Under the pieces are notes generated by a model. That model was not told the DNA's origin. It saw only the letters and a list, made by a program, of their open reading frames with translations, and ran no database searches. Shown one piece after another: positions 19,466-28,612 of a stretch of DNA of 64,000 nucleotides. The first letter of the stretch is position 1, and the number at the start of each line of letters is the position of its first letter. A program made the translations under genes and the position numbers. The stretch covers positions 248,001-312,000 of the forward strand of contig CAWHEX010000008.1 in the NCBI GenBank assembly GCA_963828625.1, given 5' to 3'. Source of the DNA: PALSA-894 sp963828625 (GTDB lineage: Bacteria; Pseudomonadota; Alphaproteobacteria; Rhizobiales; Xanthobacteraceae).

Positions 19466-21151
19466 TCATGGCCCGTATTTGGGCGCGGGCTTCGGATTAT
19501 CGCCGCCGTTCTTGTCCTCGGCGCAGTGGAAACTCGTCGCTACGTTCGGATCGCCGGTCCCGTTGTAGGTGGGGATCTGCGGATACGCGCAGATCGGCCG
19601 CTGCGCCTGGATGCCGAGTTGCGGCAGGTCGCTCTTGTACTTCGTGGCGATCACCGAATTCGGCGCCGCGCCTTTCTCGACCCACGCGACCAGCGAGGTC
19701 AGCAGATCGTACTTGGTGTCGTAGCTCGGGGGCGGTTGCTGGATCGCGCCGCCGAACGAGTTGGGGCCGGGGCCGCCGTTGCAATGCCACATGCCCGGCG
19801 CCATGAAGAGCCGCGCGAACTTCTGCGTCTTCTTCAATGCGGTCGCCCAGTGCGTGCCGCCATAGCTCCCCGCCAGCGCGTTGAAATAGTTGACCGCGCT
19901 TTGCGAGGGGATCAGCGGGTCGGCCCATCCGCTGTAGAGGATCAGTTTGCCGCCGTTGCCCGCGAAGGCGCGCAGGTCGGTGCTGGTCGCGTTCAGATCC
20001 TTGGCGAGCACGTCGTCGACCAGATCGAGGTCGCGGTTGTAGTCGAACGTCTGCCACTGCCAGGTGAGGCCGAACACCCATTTGAACAGGCTGTCGAAGG
20101 AGGGCTCCGGCAGGCTCTCGTTGAGGGCGAGGCCGAGCGCTGCCGGATTGCTGGTCTCCGAGCCGCGCGCGTTGCCGGGATGGATGAGCGCGCCGGTCGA
20201 AAGATTGGTCGACCCTGTGTAGTAGACCTTCATGGCGGCGACCTGATCGGGATTGAGGCAGGTCGGTCCATCGAGCCCCGCCGGGCAGGCGAGCGTGGCG
20301 GGATCGAATTTGCAATTGCGCGGGTCGGTGAGGAATTCGTCGGTCGGCGCGCCGCCATCCTTGCCGCGGCACTGCGCGAGCACCGCCTTGTTGATCACGT
20401 CGAATTTCGTCGCCGGGATGAAGCTCGCAAGCGTCGCGTGGGTCGCGCGGTACTGCGCCAGCGGCACGGTATGGATGCGCGTGCGGTTATAGGCGGGCGC
20501 GCCCGCCAGAATGCCGTCGTAGTCGTAGGGAAAGCGCTGCGCTTCCATCAGCGCCTGCTGTCCGCCGGTGGAGCAGCCCGCGAAGTAGGAGCGCGCGGGC
20601 GCATTGCCGTAGAACGTATTGATGAGCGCCTTGGAAAAGGTCGTCATCAGGTGCGTGGCGCGCCAGCCGAAGTCCTTCCATTTTTCCGGATGGCCGACGA
20701 GCGCATCGCCATTGACGCCCGCGCCGCCCGTCGCACCCATGTCGGTATTGGCGGTGGCAAAGCCGCGGTTGATGCCGTCGGCAAGCTCGCTGAAGAAATA
20801 TCCACCCGCATAACCGCCATTGCCGGTCCCGAGATAGCGCCCGTTGTAGCGCGCAGTCGGCAGCCACACGCGCACGCCGATGCTCGAGTCCGGCGTCGGC
20901 CTGATCGTCGCCTGTACCTCGCAGTAGGGCGGCAGATCGGTGAACACGAGATGCCAGGAGTCCGGTGCCACATACGCGCCGCCGGACTGCGACTGCGCGG
21001 TGTTGATGGTGGTGTCCGCGAACTTGAAGTTCTTCAGGCTTTCGCAGGTCGTCGGGGTGCCGGCATGCGCCGGGGCCGAGAGCGCGAAGAGTGCGAGCGC
21101 CGCCAGCGATCTCATCGAAAACGGCGCATGCAAGAGAGAGATGATGGACAT
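19466..21151 (-). CDS. Tannase/feruloyl esterase family secreted hydrolase
   Basis: 561 residues from ATG 21151, with GGAGG seven bases upstream. A signal peptide runs to about residue 31 (SLAALALFALSAPAHA). The nucleophile elbow is GCSTGGQQALM (Ser next to a Cys), acid Asp in SGWADPLIPS, and His in GMWHCNGGPG (followed by Cys); the paired Cys-Ser and His-Cys are the disulfide-linked triad typical of tannases and fungal-type feruloyl esterases. It should cleave plant phenolic esters outside the cytoplasm; exact substrate unknown. Confidence 0.88.
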   Translation of the reverse strand: MSIISLLHAPFSMRSLAALALFALSAPAHAGTPTTCESLKNFKFADTTINTAQSQSGGAYVAPDSWHLVFTDLPPYCEVQATIRPTPDSSIGVRVWLPTARYNGRYLGTGNGGYAGGYFFSELADGINRGFATANTDMGATGGAGVNGDALVGHPEKWKDFGWRATHLMTTFSKALINTFYGNAPARSYFAGCSTGGQQALMEAQRFPYDYDGILAGAPAYNRTRIHTVPLAQYRATHATLASFIPATKFDVINKAVLAQCRGKDGGAPTDEFLTDPRNCKFDPATLACPAGLDGPTCLNPDQVAAMKVYYTGSTNLSTGALIHPGNARGSETSNPAALGLALNESLPEPSFDSLFKWVFGLTWQWQTFDYNRDLDLVDDVLAKDLNATSTDLRAFAGNGGKLILYSGWADPLIPSQSAVNYFNALAGSYGGTHWATALKKTQKFARLFMAPGMWHCNGGPGPNSFGGAIQQPPPSYDTKYDLLTSLVAWVEKGAAPNSVIATKYKSDLPQLGIQAQRPICAYPQIPTYNGTGDPNVATSFHCAEDKNGGDNPKPAPKYGP

Positions 21152-21381
21152 CCGGTCTCCTCCCCGTTGGCAGCGCGGGACGCAAAGCTGTCCCGCAGCC
21201 CGCTGGCGCGGGCTTTCAAACGCGGTCGTCACATGTGCGGACTGCGGTCGCGGTGGACCCGCGGCCGGGTTCTCTTAAGACTTTAAGCGAACTGTGAACG
21301 TCTCCAGGAACCGGAAGGTTCCCCAAGGTCGGGCGGATTGCCGGACCGGTTCAGGAACGCCCGGCAAAGCAGCTGGATCAG

Positions 21382-21825
21382 CTAGCTTTCTTCCATCCGC
21401 CGGAACGCCGCCGCGACGATCTCGGCGAGGCCTTCGGTGGTCTTCAGTCCTGCCAGTTCGGAGGGCCGCAGCCAGCGCAACTCGGACAATTCAGCCGGGT
21501 CCGGCTCGCCTTCGCCCGCGAGCCAGCGCGCCGCAAAGCACATGATGACGAAGTGGCGCGACACCTTGCCGGCGTCGTCGCGCGTGACGAATTCGCGGTG
21601 CCCGGCGAGCGCCACCGGCTCGATCGTGATGCCGGTTTCCTCCGCGATCTCGCGCACGACCGCCTGATGCAGCGTCTCGCCCGCTTCCACCACGCCGCCC
21701 GGCAGCGTGTAGTGCCCGGTGCTCGCGCCCTTCGCGCGCCGCGCTATGAGCACGCGCCCGTCGCGGATGATGGCGGCCGAAACCGCCAGATAGGGCCGGT
21801 CGGGGTAGGCGCGGGGATCGGTCAT
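21382..21825 (-). CDS. Nudix hydrolase
   Basis: 147 residues with a full Nudix box GGVVEAGETLHQAVVREIAEETGI (Gx5Ex7REUxEExGU) at about 43-66, preceded by YTLPGG. Hydrolyses a nucleoside diphosphate linked to another moiety; MutT-like size. The segment RVLIARRAKG at the N-terminus is common in 8-oxo-dGTP/ADP-ribose types but does not fix the substrate. Confidence 0.88.
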   Translation of the reverse strand: MTDPRAYPDRPYLAVSAAIIRDGRVLIARRAKGASTGHYTLPGGVVEAGETLHQAVVREIAEETGITIEPVALAGHREFVTRDDAGKVSRHFVIMCFAARWLAGEGEPDPAELSELRWLRPSELAGLKTTEGLAEIVAAAFRRMEES

Positions 21826-21863
21826 GGCGCCATTCTACGCGACGCGCAGGCGCGCGATAGCGC

Positions 21864-22391
21864 TCAGCGCTCGAACAGCGCGTCGACGGTCGCCTGCTGC
21901 TCGCCGGTCGTCATGTCGGCCGTGGTCTCGACGTCGTAGCCGTTGATCACCGCGCCGGCGCGCGCGACCATCGGTTTCAGCCGCGCCGCGGTCTCGGCCG
22001 CGAGCGCATGCGCGGATTCGAGCGATGCGCGCCGCTGGAGCGCCTCGCAGGTCGCGACCAGCAGCGCGTTCATGGTGTCGGCGAGTTCGTCGAGCCGCCG
22101 CCGCGCGATCGGCTCGGCCGCCGCGTAAGCGGCGATCGCCAGCTCGCGGTCCTTGAAGTGCGAGGCCGCGAAATGCTCCTCGTAGCTCAGCGGCTCCCAG
22201 CCGATCAGTTCGACGATGCACTCGGGCGTCTGCGGCAGCAGGTCGAGCAGCATGATCGCTTCGTTGAAGTGGTTGAGATAGTCGGAGGCGAGGCCGGTCT
22301 TCGGATTGATGTTGGCGGCGGCAAGGCGCGCCGGATCGAGCGGCGGGCGCGCGCTCATTTCGTCCGGAAACAGGGGGATGGGATTCGTCAT
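21864..22391 (-). CDS. Conserved hypothetical protein (175 aa)
   Basis: 175 residues, soluble and helical. Notable segments are NPKTGLASDYLNHFNEAIMLL and ECIVELIGWEPLSYEEHF. I recall close relatives as uncharacterised proteins in Rhizobiales. No catalytic motif is evident. It lies 38 bases upstream of the Nudix gene on the same strand, so the two may be co-transcribed. Confidence 0.65.
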   Translation of the reverse strand: MTNPIPLFPDEMSARPPLDPARLAAANINPKTGLASDYLNHFNEAIMLLDLLPQTPECIVELIGWEPLSYEEHFAASHFKDRELAIAAYAAAEPIARRRLDELADTMNALLVATCEALQRRASLESAHALAAETAARLKPMVARAGAVINGYDVETTADMTTGEQQATVDALFER

Positions 22392-22469
22392 CGGCCGTCT
22401 TGTGCAGGCCTAGGCAGTCTTGTCGGGCGGGGTTAAATCCACATTAAGCAGCAGGACGAGCCACAGGAC

Positions 22470-23213
22470 ATGTGCGGCCGCTACGCGATCACCACGGCGC
22501 CGGAGGCGATCCGGCAGCTGTTCCGCTATCCGGAGCGGCCGAACTTTCCGCCGCGCTACAACGTGGCGCCGACGCAGCCGGTGCCGGTCGTCCGCATGTT
22601 TGAGGGGAGGCGGCAGCTCGCGCTGGTGCGCTGGGGGCTGATCCCGTCATGGGTGAAAGACCCGCGCACCTTCTCGCTGGTGATCAACGCGCGCGGCGAG
22701 TCCGTGCTCGAGAAGCCCGCCTTCAAGAACGCCATGAAGTACCGCCGCTGCCTGTTTCCGGCCGACGGCTTCTACGAATGGAAGCGCGCCGGCGAGCGCA
22801 AGCAGCCCTATTTCGTGCGCCTCAAATCGGGGGAGCCGCTGGCCTTCGCCGGCCTGTGGGAAAGCTGGATGGGCCCGAACGGCGAGGAGCAGGAGACGGC
22901 CGCGATCGTCACCACGACGGCGAGCCGCTCGATCGCGCACATCCACGACCGCATGCCGGTGATCCTGGAGCCGGAGGCGTTCGACTTCTGGCTCGACCCG
23001 AAGGTGGATGCGCAGAGCGCGGCGGCCGCGATCCAGCCCGCGAAGGATGCGCTGCTCGAAAGCTACGAGGTGTCGAGCGCGGTGAACCGCACGGCGAACG
23101 ACAATCCGCAACTCACCGAGCCGCTGCTCGAGCCGGAGGTGGTAGAGGCAGCGCCGAAGCCTGCGCGTGCGAAAAAGGAAAAGAAGGACGACGGGCAGGC
23201 GAGCTTGTTCTGA
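22470..23213 (+). CDS. SOS response-associated peptidase (SRAP/HMCES-like, YedK)
   Basis: 247 residues. It begins MCGRYAI, where Cys2 becomes the N-terminal nucleophile that links to abasic sites in single-stranded DNA. Other family residues are NVAPTQPVPVV, VINARGES, FPADGFYEWKR (active Glu) and HDRMPVIL (active His). A lysine-rich C-terminal tail (PARAKKEKKDD) may help DNA binding. It shields abasic sites during replication. No LexA box was clear upstream. Confidence 0.92.
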   Translation: MCGRYAITTAPEAIRQLFRYPERPNFPPRYNVAPTQPVPVVRMFEGRRQLALVRWGLIPSWVKDPRTFSLVINARGESVLEKPAFKNAMKYRRCLFPADGFYEWKRAGERKQPYFVRLKSGEPLAFAGLWESWMGPNGEEQETAAIVTTTASRSIAHIHDRMPVILEPEAFDFWLDPKVDAQSAAAAIQPAKDALLESYEVSSAVNRTANDNPQLTEPLLEPEVVEAAPKPARAKKEKKDDGQASLF

Positions 23214-23216
23214 TGG

Positions 23217-23654
23217 CTACGGCGTCATTGGGCGGCCGTCGAGCCACTTCGCGTAGATGACGCGCTCCTGCGTCTCGTAGCCGAGCCGGTCGTAGAACGC
23301 CCTCACGCTCGTGTTGTCGCCGCGCACCATCAGCATCACCTTCTCGATGCCCTGGCGGCGCAGCCAGTCTTCCGCCGCCGCCATGATGGCGCGGCCGAAA
23401 TCCTTATGGCGCTGATCGGGATCGACCGCCACGTAATAGACCCAGCCGCGGTGCCCGTCGTGCCCGACCATCGCGGAGGCGGCGATCGTGCCGTTCGCGC
23501 GGCCGACGAGGATCGTCGCGTTATCGCCCCGGCGCGCGAACGCGATGTCCGCGGCCGGATCGTTCCACGGCCGCGTCAGGCCGCAGCGCTGCCACAGCGC
23601 GATGACCTGCGGCACATCGGCGTCGGCGATGGGGGAGATGACCAGGTCCGTCAT
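23217..23654 (-). CDS. GNAT-family N-acetyltransferase (YpeA-like)
   Basis: 145 residues with the GNAT acetyl-CoA site DQRHKDFGRAIMAAAEDWLRRQG (Q/RxxGxG/A-like) near 85-105 and the terminal VRAFYDRLGYETQERV. The length and the DVPQVIALWQRCGLTRPWNDP opening match the YpeA subgroup. Substrate unknown. It is the last gene of the minus-strand series sua5, phd, FAD oxidase, GNAT. Confidence 0.85.
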   Translation of the reverse strand: MTDLVISPIADADVPQVIALWQRCGLTRPWNDPAADIAFARRGDNATILVGRANGTIAASAMVGHDGHRGWVYYVAVDPDQRHKDFGRAIMAAAEDWLRRQGIEKVMLMVRGDNTSVRAFYDRLGYETQERVIYAKWLDGRPMTP

Positions 23655-23662
23655 GTCTCAAT

Positions 23663-23767
23663 CCTCATCCTGAGGAGGCGGCGCAGCCGCCGTCTCGAAG
23701 GATGGCCTCACGCACCGAGCTTGCAGCCATCCTTCGAGGCTCGCTTCGCTCGCACCTCAGGATGAGG
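23663..23767. repeat. 105-base palindromic repeat element (CCTCATCCTGAGG type)
   Basis: Terminal inverted repeats CCTCATCCTGAGG and CCTCAGGATGAGG are perfect over 13 bases. Inner inverted arms CTCGAAGGATGG / CCATCCTTCGAG also match. I recall this type as present in many copies in Bradyrhizobium/Rhodopseudomonas genomes. It overlaps the 3' end of the FAD-oxidase gene and supplies its stop. Confidence 0.75.
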
Positions 23768-25206
23768 TTCGAGCTGAGCACCTTGCCGGGATTCAGGATC
23801 CCGTTCGGATCGAGCGTGCGCTTGAGTGCGCGCATCAGCTCCATCGCGACCGGGTCCTTGATGGTGGGAAGCAGGTCGCGCTTCATGATGCCGATGCCGT
23901 GCTCGGCCGAGATCGAGCCGCCGTATTTCAGCACGACCTCGAACACCACCATGTTCACGTCATGCCAGCGCTCGAGGAACGCGGCTTTGTCGGCGTCGGC
24001 CGGCTGCGCGATGTTGTAGTGGATGTTGCCGTCGCCGAGATGGCCGAACGGCAGCGGCCGTGCGCCGGGGATCAGCTTGATCACGGCGGCGTCCGCCTCG
24101 CGCAGGAACGCGGGCACGTTCGCGACCGGCACCGAGATGTCGTGCTTGATCGACCCGCCGACCTCACGCTGCACCTCGCCGAACATCTCGCGGATGCGCC
24201 AGAAGGCTTTCGCCTGATCGAGGTTGCCGGCGATGGTGGCGTCCGTCACGAGACCGCGCTCGACGCCCTCGGCGAGGATCGCCTCCATGGTGTCGCGCAA
24301 GCCGGCGCGCGCCTGCGCCGAGAGTTCGACCAGCACGTACCAGGGGTGCGTTTCGTTCAGCGGGTCGCGCGCGACGAAGTCGTATTTCAGCACCGCGTCG
24401 ATGCCGAGCCGCACCATCAGCTCGAACGACGTGACGCCGCCGCCGGTGCGCTCGCTCGCGATGCCGAGCAGGTCCAGCGCCGCCTCGGGGGAGGGCACGC
24501 CGACGAACGCGGTCTCGACCGAGCGCGGGCGCGGGATCATGCGCAGCGTCGCGGCGGTGATGATGCCGAGCGTGCCTTCCGCGCCGATGAAGAGGTTCTT
24601 CAGGTCGTAGCCGGTGTTGTCCTTCTTGAGCTTGTTGAGGTTGTTCAGCACGCGCCCGTCCGCGAGCACGACTTCAAGGCCGAGCGCCTGCTGGCGCGCG
24701 ACGCCCCATGAGACGGCCGTGGTGCCGCCCGCGTTGGTGGAGAGGTTGCCGCCGACCGTGCAGGTGCCTTCGGAGGGGAGCAGCAGCGGATAGAGCCGGT
24801 CGACGTTCGCCGCCGCCTCGCGCACGCGTCCGAGCGAGACGCCGGCTTCCGCCGTGATGGTGTTCGAGGTCGCGTCGACCTCGCGGATCTTGTCGAGGCG
24901 ATTGAGCGAAAGAACGATCTCGCCGTGATGCGGGATTTGTCCGCCGACGAGCCCGGTGTTGCCGCCCTGCGGCACGATCGCGGTCCGCGTCTCGTTGGCG
25001 AGCCGGAGGACCTTCGAGACTTCGTCGACCGAGCCCGGCCGCAGCACCATCGGGGTGTGGCCGTGATAGAGGTCGCGCATCTCGCGCAGGTACGGCTCCT
25101 GCATTGCCGGGTCGGTGATCGCGTAACGCTCGCCGACGATCGCCGCGAAGCGGGGTAGCAGGGTGGCGTCCACCACGGCAGGAGCGGCAACGGCAGCAGC
25201 ACGCAT
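23665..25206 (-). CDS. FAD-linked oxidase (D-lactate / D-2-hydroxyglutarate dehydrogenase type)
   Basis: 513 residues from ATG 25206. The N-terminal FAD-binding domain shows VPQGGNTGLVGGQIP, SEGTCTVGGNLSTNAGGT and FIGAEGTLGIIT. The C-terminal cap has FGHLGDGNIHYN and SAEHGIGIMKRDLLP (metal/substrate residues), then LDPNGILNPGKVL, where the family normally ends. The ~36 residues after it are translated repeat DNA (see 23663-23767). It oxidises a D-2-hydroxy acid; substrate not fixed. Downstream of phd and sua5 on the same strand. Confidence 0.88.
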   Translation of the reverse strand: MRAAAVAAPAVVDATLLPRFAAIVGERYAITDPAMQEPYLREMRDLYHGHTPMVLRPGSVDEVSKVLRLANETRTAIVPQGGNTGLVGGQIPHHGEIVLSLNRLDKIREVDATSNTITAEAGVSLGRVREAAANVDRLYPLLLPSEGTCTVGGNLSTNAGGTTAVSWGVARQQALGLEVVLADGRVLNNLNKLKKDNTGYDLKNLFIGAEGTLGIITAATLRMIPRPRSVETAFVGVPSPEAALDLLGIASERTGGGVTSFELMVRLGIDAVLKYDFVARDPLNETHPWYVLVELSAQARAGLRDTMEAILAEGVERGLVTDATIAGNLDQAKAFWRIREMFGEVQREVGGSIKHDISVPVANVPAFLREADAAVIKLIPGARPLPFGHLGDGNIHYNIAQPADADKAAFLERWHDVNMVVFEVVLKYGGSISAEHGIGIMKRDLLPTIKDPVAMELMRALKRTLDPNGILNPGKVLSSNLILRCERSEPRRMAASSVREAILRDGGCAASSG

Positions 25207-25277
25207 CACGGCGTTTCCATCTTCTTGCGTTCGGGATCATAGACTGCGGGGATGGCGACGGCGAAGGGTCGGCTGCG

Positions 25278-25733
25278 TCATTCTTTGTCGTCGTCGAGCA
25301 TCGGCCTGCTGCGGCGTCGCGCGCCGCCACCCTCGAAGCGGCGCAGTTCCCGTTCGAGATCTTCCATGAGCTTCCGGTCGGCCGGCGAGGGCGGAGGGGC
25401 CGGCACAGGGGGCGGCAACTCGGTGGGGTTCAGAAGCGAAGGCGGCAACGGCGGCAGCTCGGTCAGGTCCGAAATGTCCGGGAGCTCCGGGTGCGTGTCG
25501 GTCTCGGCTAGCGGCTCAGGCTGAGGTGGAGCTTGAGGTTGAGCTGGCGCTTGAGGTTGGGGCTCGGCTGGTGCTGCCGCCTTCGGCCGGATGTCGAACC
25601 GCTTCGGGTCGACCACGACCACGGCTTCCTCGCCGTGCACTGTGACGTGCTGCGGCTCGCCCGTGCGTGCGCGGCGCACCAGTTCTGAGAACCGGGCCTT
25701 CGCGTCCTGGAGCTTCCAAATGGCGTCGGACAT
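25278..25733 (-). CDS. Phd/YefM-type antitoxin-like protein with long proline-rich tail, no toxin partner
   Basis: 151 residues. Residues 1-50 are a typical Phd/YefM DNA-binding fold: WKLQDAKARFSELVRRARTGEPQHVTVHGEEAVVVVDPKRFD. Residues ~53-125 are proline/glutamine-rich (PQPQAPAQPQ and PPPVPAPPPSP), then a charged helix RKLMEDLERELRRFEGG and a basic-acidic end. Normal antitoxins of this type are ~80-90 residues. No PIN, RelE or Doc toxin gene is adjacent. The promoter carries palindromes that fit autorepression (25747-25788). It may have become a stand-alone regulator. Confidence 0.75.
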   Translation of the reverse strand: MSDAIWKLQDAKARFSELVRRARTGEPQHVTVHGEEAVVVVDPKRFDIRPKAAAPAEPQPQAPAQPQAPPQPEPLAETDTHPELPDISDLTELPPLPPSLLNPTELPPPVPAPPPSPADRKLMEDLERELRRFEGGGARRRSRPMLDDDKE

Positions 25734-25746
25734 TGAGGAATCTTCT

Positions 25747-25788
25747 GACTAGTCAGCCTAGTCTAAAGCCGACTAGTCCCAATCTCAA
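25747..25788 (-). promoter_or_regulatory. Promoter and operators of the Phd-like gene
   Basis: On the minus strand, TTGAGA (25788-25783) and TAGACT (25765-25760) are spaced 17 bases, a good sigma-70-like pair. The perfect palindrome GACTAGTC lies in the spacer (25771-25778) and again downstream (25747-25754), 24 bases centre to centre; a third partial copy CCTAGTC overlaps the -10. Two-operator autorepression by a Phd-type protein is the natural reading. Confidence 0.65.
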
Positions 25789-25789
25789 G

Positions 25790-26758
25790 TCATCGCGGAG
25801 TTGCGGCGCGGCCTAGTCGGTCGTTGATCGCCTCGCCCAGGCCCTCGTCCGGCACCGGCATGACGGCGATGGCCGAAGCCCCCGAGCCGTCGAGCGCCCG
25901 CAGGTGCGCGAAGAGGTTTGCGGCAGCCTCGACCAGATCGCCCGCGGTCGAGAGGTTGAGGCTGGTCTCCGCGGATGGCGGATTTGGGCCGAACGCGAGC
26001 AGGGCCTCGCCCGGCCGCACGTCGCGCGCATTGGTCCGCAGCGGGAGTTTCGGTGCGTAATGCGAGGCGAGCATGCCGGGCGCGATCGGCGCCGCGCCGG
26101 GGGACGGTTCCGGGATGACAAGCGGATGGCCGAGCACGCGCTCGATGGCGTCGCGCGCAATCCCGCCCGGACGCAGCAGCGCCGCCGGGCCGAGGCAGGA
26201 CACGATGGTGGATTCCACGCCGACGCGCGTCGGTCCACCGTCGAGAATGAGATCGATCCGGCCGGCGAGATCCGCGAGCACATGCTGCGCGGTGGTCGGC
26301 GACACGTGGCCCGACCGGTTGGCGGAGGGCGCGACAACGGGCTTGCCGAGGGCCTGCAACAGATCGCGTGCGACCGGATGATCGGGGACGCGCACCGCAA
26401 TGGAGTCGAGCCCGGCCGTCGCAAGTTCCGACACCGGACAGCCCTCGGCCTTCGGCAGCACCAGCGTGAGCGGTCCCGGCCAGAATGCGTCTGCGAGCTT
26501 CGTCGCGTCGTCGGAAAATCGCGCGAGGCCGCGCGCCGCATTTGCGTCCGGCACATGCGCGATCAGCGGATTGAATTGCGGCCGGCCTTTCGCCGCGTAG
26601 AGCCGCGCGACCGCCTCGCCGTCGCTCGCATCCGCGCCAAGGCCGTAGACCGTCTCGGTCGGAAACGCCACGAGCCCGCCCGCGCCGAGAACGCGCGCAG
26701 CCGCCGCGATCGCATTGCGATCGGCGCCAAGCATTCGCGTCACGATTCCGCCGCTCAT
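25790..26758 (-). CDS. tsaC: L-threonylcarbamoyladenylate synthase (Sua5 type)
   Basis: 322 residues from ATG 26758. Makes threonylcarbamoyl-AMP for tRNA t6A37. The YrdC/TsaC domain shows VAFPTETVYGLGADA, AAKGRPQFNPLIAHV and AVRVPDHPVARDLL; PSANRSGHVSPTTAQ completes it. The extra C-terminal ~110 residues with APIAPGMLASHYAPKLPL make it the two-domain Sua5 form. Its stop lies two bases before the phd -35 hexamer. Confidence 0.93.
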   Translation of the reverse strand: MSGGIVTRMLGADRNAIAAAARVLGAGGLVAFPTETVYGLGADASDGEAVARLYAAKGRPQFNPLIAHVPDANAARGLARFSDDATKLADAFWPGPLTLVLPKAEGCPVSELATAGLDSIAVRVPDHPVARDLLQALGKPVVAPSANRSGHVSPTTAQHVLADLAGRIDLILDGGPTRVGVESTIVSCLGPAALLRPGGIARDAIERVLGHPLVIPEPSPGAAPIAPGMLASHYAPKLPLRTNARDVRPGEALLAFGPNPPSAETSLNLSTAGDLVEAAANLFAHLRALDGSGASAIAVMPVPDEGLGEAINDRLGRAATPR

Positions 26759-26827
26759 GATGGCTTTCAGGTCGGGTGAGGGGCAGCTACATTGGCCCCG
26801 GGCCATCCTCCGTCAAGAGCCGTAACA

Positions 26828-28603
26828 ATGACTTACCGCGCGCCGGTCGCCGACATCGCCTTCACGCTGAAACACGCCGCAGGCTTTGGACAGGCACTCA
26901 AGGACGGCCTGTACGGTGACCTGACCGAGGACGTGGTCGACGCGGTGCTCGAGGAAGCCGGCAAGTTCGCCTCCGACATCATCGCGCCGTTGAACGCGGT
27001 CGGCGACAAGCACGGCACGCCGCTCAAGGACGGCGAAGGTGACCATGCCGCCCGGCTGGAAGGAGGCGTACACCGCCTGGGCGCAGGCCGGCTGGGGCAG
27101 CGTTTCGGCGGCGGAGGATTTCGGCGGGCAGGGGCTACCGCACGCGCTCAATGCCGCCTGCATCGAGATGTGGAATTCGGCCTCGATGGCGTTCGGCATC
27201 GGCCCGGTGCTGACCGTCGGCGCAATCGAGGCGCTCAATGCGCACGGTTCCGGCGCGCTGAAGCAGAAATATCTTGCCAGGCTCGTGAGCGGCGAATGGA
27301 TGGGCACGATGCAGCTCACCGAGCCGCAAGCAGGCTCCGACGTCGGAGCGCTGCGAACGAAGGCCGACCGCAACGCGGACGGCACCTACCGCATCACTGG
27401 AAGCAAGATCTTCATCACCTACGGTGAGCACGACCTCACCGACAACATCATCCACTTCGTGCTCGCGCGACTGCCCGATGCGCCGCCCGGTAATCGGGGC
27501 ATCTCGCTGTTTCTCGTGCCGAAGTTCTTCGTCGGTGACGACGGCGCGATCGGCGCGCGCAATGACGTGCGCTGCCATTCGGTCGAGCACAAGCTCGGCA
27601 TCCACGGCTCGCCGACCTGCACGATGGTCTATGGCGACGGGGGCGGCGCTGATCGGCTGGCTCGTCGGCGAGGAGAACCGCGGCCTCAATTGCATGTTCA
27701 CGATGATGAACAATGCGCGCCTCGCGGTCGGCCTGCAGGGCGTCGCGATCGCGGAGCGCGCCACGCAGCAGGCCTATGCCTATGCGCAGGATCGCAAGCA
27801 GGGACGGGCGGGCGCGAACGGCTCGGTCGCCGATCATCGCGCACCCGGACGTGCGGCGCATGCTGCTGACCATGCGGGCGCTGACGCGTGCGGCGCGCGC
27901 GATCTGCTACGCCACGGGCGCGGCGATCGACCGCGCACATCGCGCGAAGGATGAGGCGGCGCGCAAGGCCGCCGACGCGCGCGCCTCGCTGCTCACCCCG
28001 GTCGCGAAGGCGTTCTCGACCGACATCGGCACCGAGGTCGCCTCGCTCGGCGTGCAGGTGCACGGCGGCATGGGCTTCATCGAGGAGACCGGCGCGGCGC
28101 AGCACTATCGCGACGCGCGTATTGCCCCGATCTACGAGGGCACCAACGGCATCCAGGCGATCGATCTGGTCATGCGCAAGCTGCCGATGAATGGCGGCGC
28201 GGTGGTGCGCGGCTATCTCGACGAGCTGCGCCGCACGGTCGCGGCCGTGAAGCAGACCAACGATCCGGCATTCGGCGCGACCGGTGCGCGGCTCTCCGAT
28301 GCGGTCGAGAGCCTCGACCGGGCGACCACGTGGCTGCTCGGCAAGCTCGACGCCTCGCCGGAGGCGGCGCTTGCGGGGGCGACGCCGTATCTGCGGCTGT
28401 TCGCATCCGCCGCCGGCGGCTGCGCGCTCGCCGAGGAGGCGCTCGCGGGTGTGCGCGTGAGCGATGCCGACGCCGCGGGGCGCGTCGCGCTCGCGCGCTT
28501 CTTTGCGGAGAACATCGCCGTCCTGGCGGGCGGGCTGGAAACGACCGTCACCGAAGGCGCGGAGTCCATTTCCGCCGCCGCATTGCCGCACGCCGCGGCC
28601 TAG
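26828..28603 (+). CDS. Acyl-CoA dehydrogenase, three frameshifts
   Basis: Starts ATG 26828 (MTYRAPVADIAF). The coding frame changes near 27034, 27640 and 27825; each is repaired by deleting one base (an extra G in GGCGAAGG, one G of GGGGG at 27639-27643, one G in CTCGGTCG). The joined ~591-residue product shows the FAD/substrate segments QLTEPQAGSDVGALRT and ITGSKIFITYGEHD, then VQVHGGMGFIEETGAAQHYRD and the catalytic Glu in PIYEGTNGIQ. The C-terminal helical extension matches the ~600-residue FadE-like class. Nine bases before the enoyl-CoA hydratase gene: a beta-oxidation pair. Confidence 0.8.
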
Positions 28604-28612
28604 GGAACATTC

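Noticed and set aside
25206..25800. Possible toxin partner of the Phd-like protein
   Set aside because: No frame with PIN, RelE or Doc motifs fits next to it; the neighbours are an FAD oxidase and Sua5.
26828..28603. The acyl-CoA dehydrogenase as a true pseudogene
   Set aside because: Three breaks each fixed by removing one G, with catalytic Glu and FAD motifs intact, fit insertion errors better than decay.
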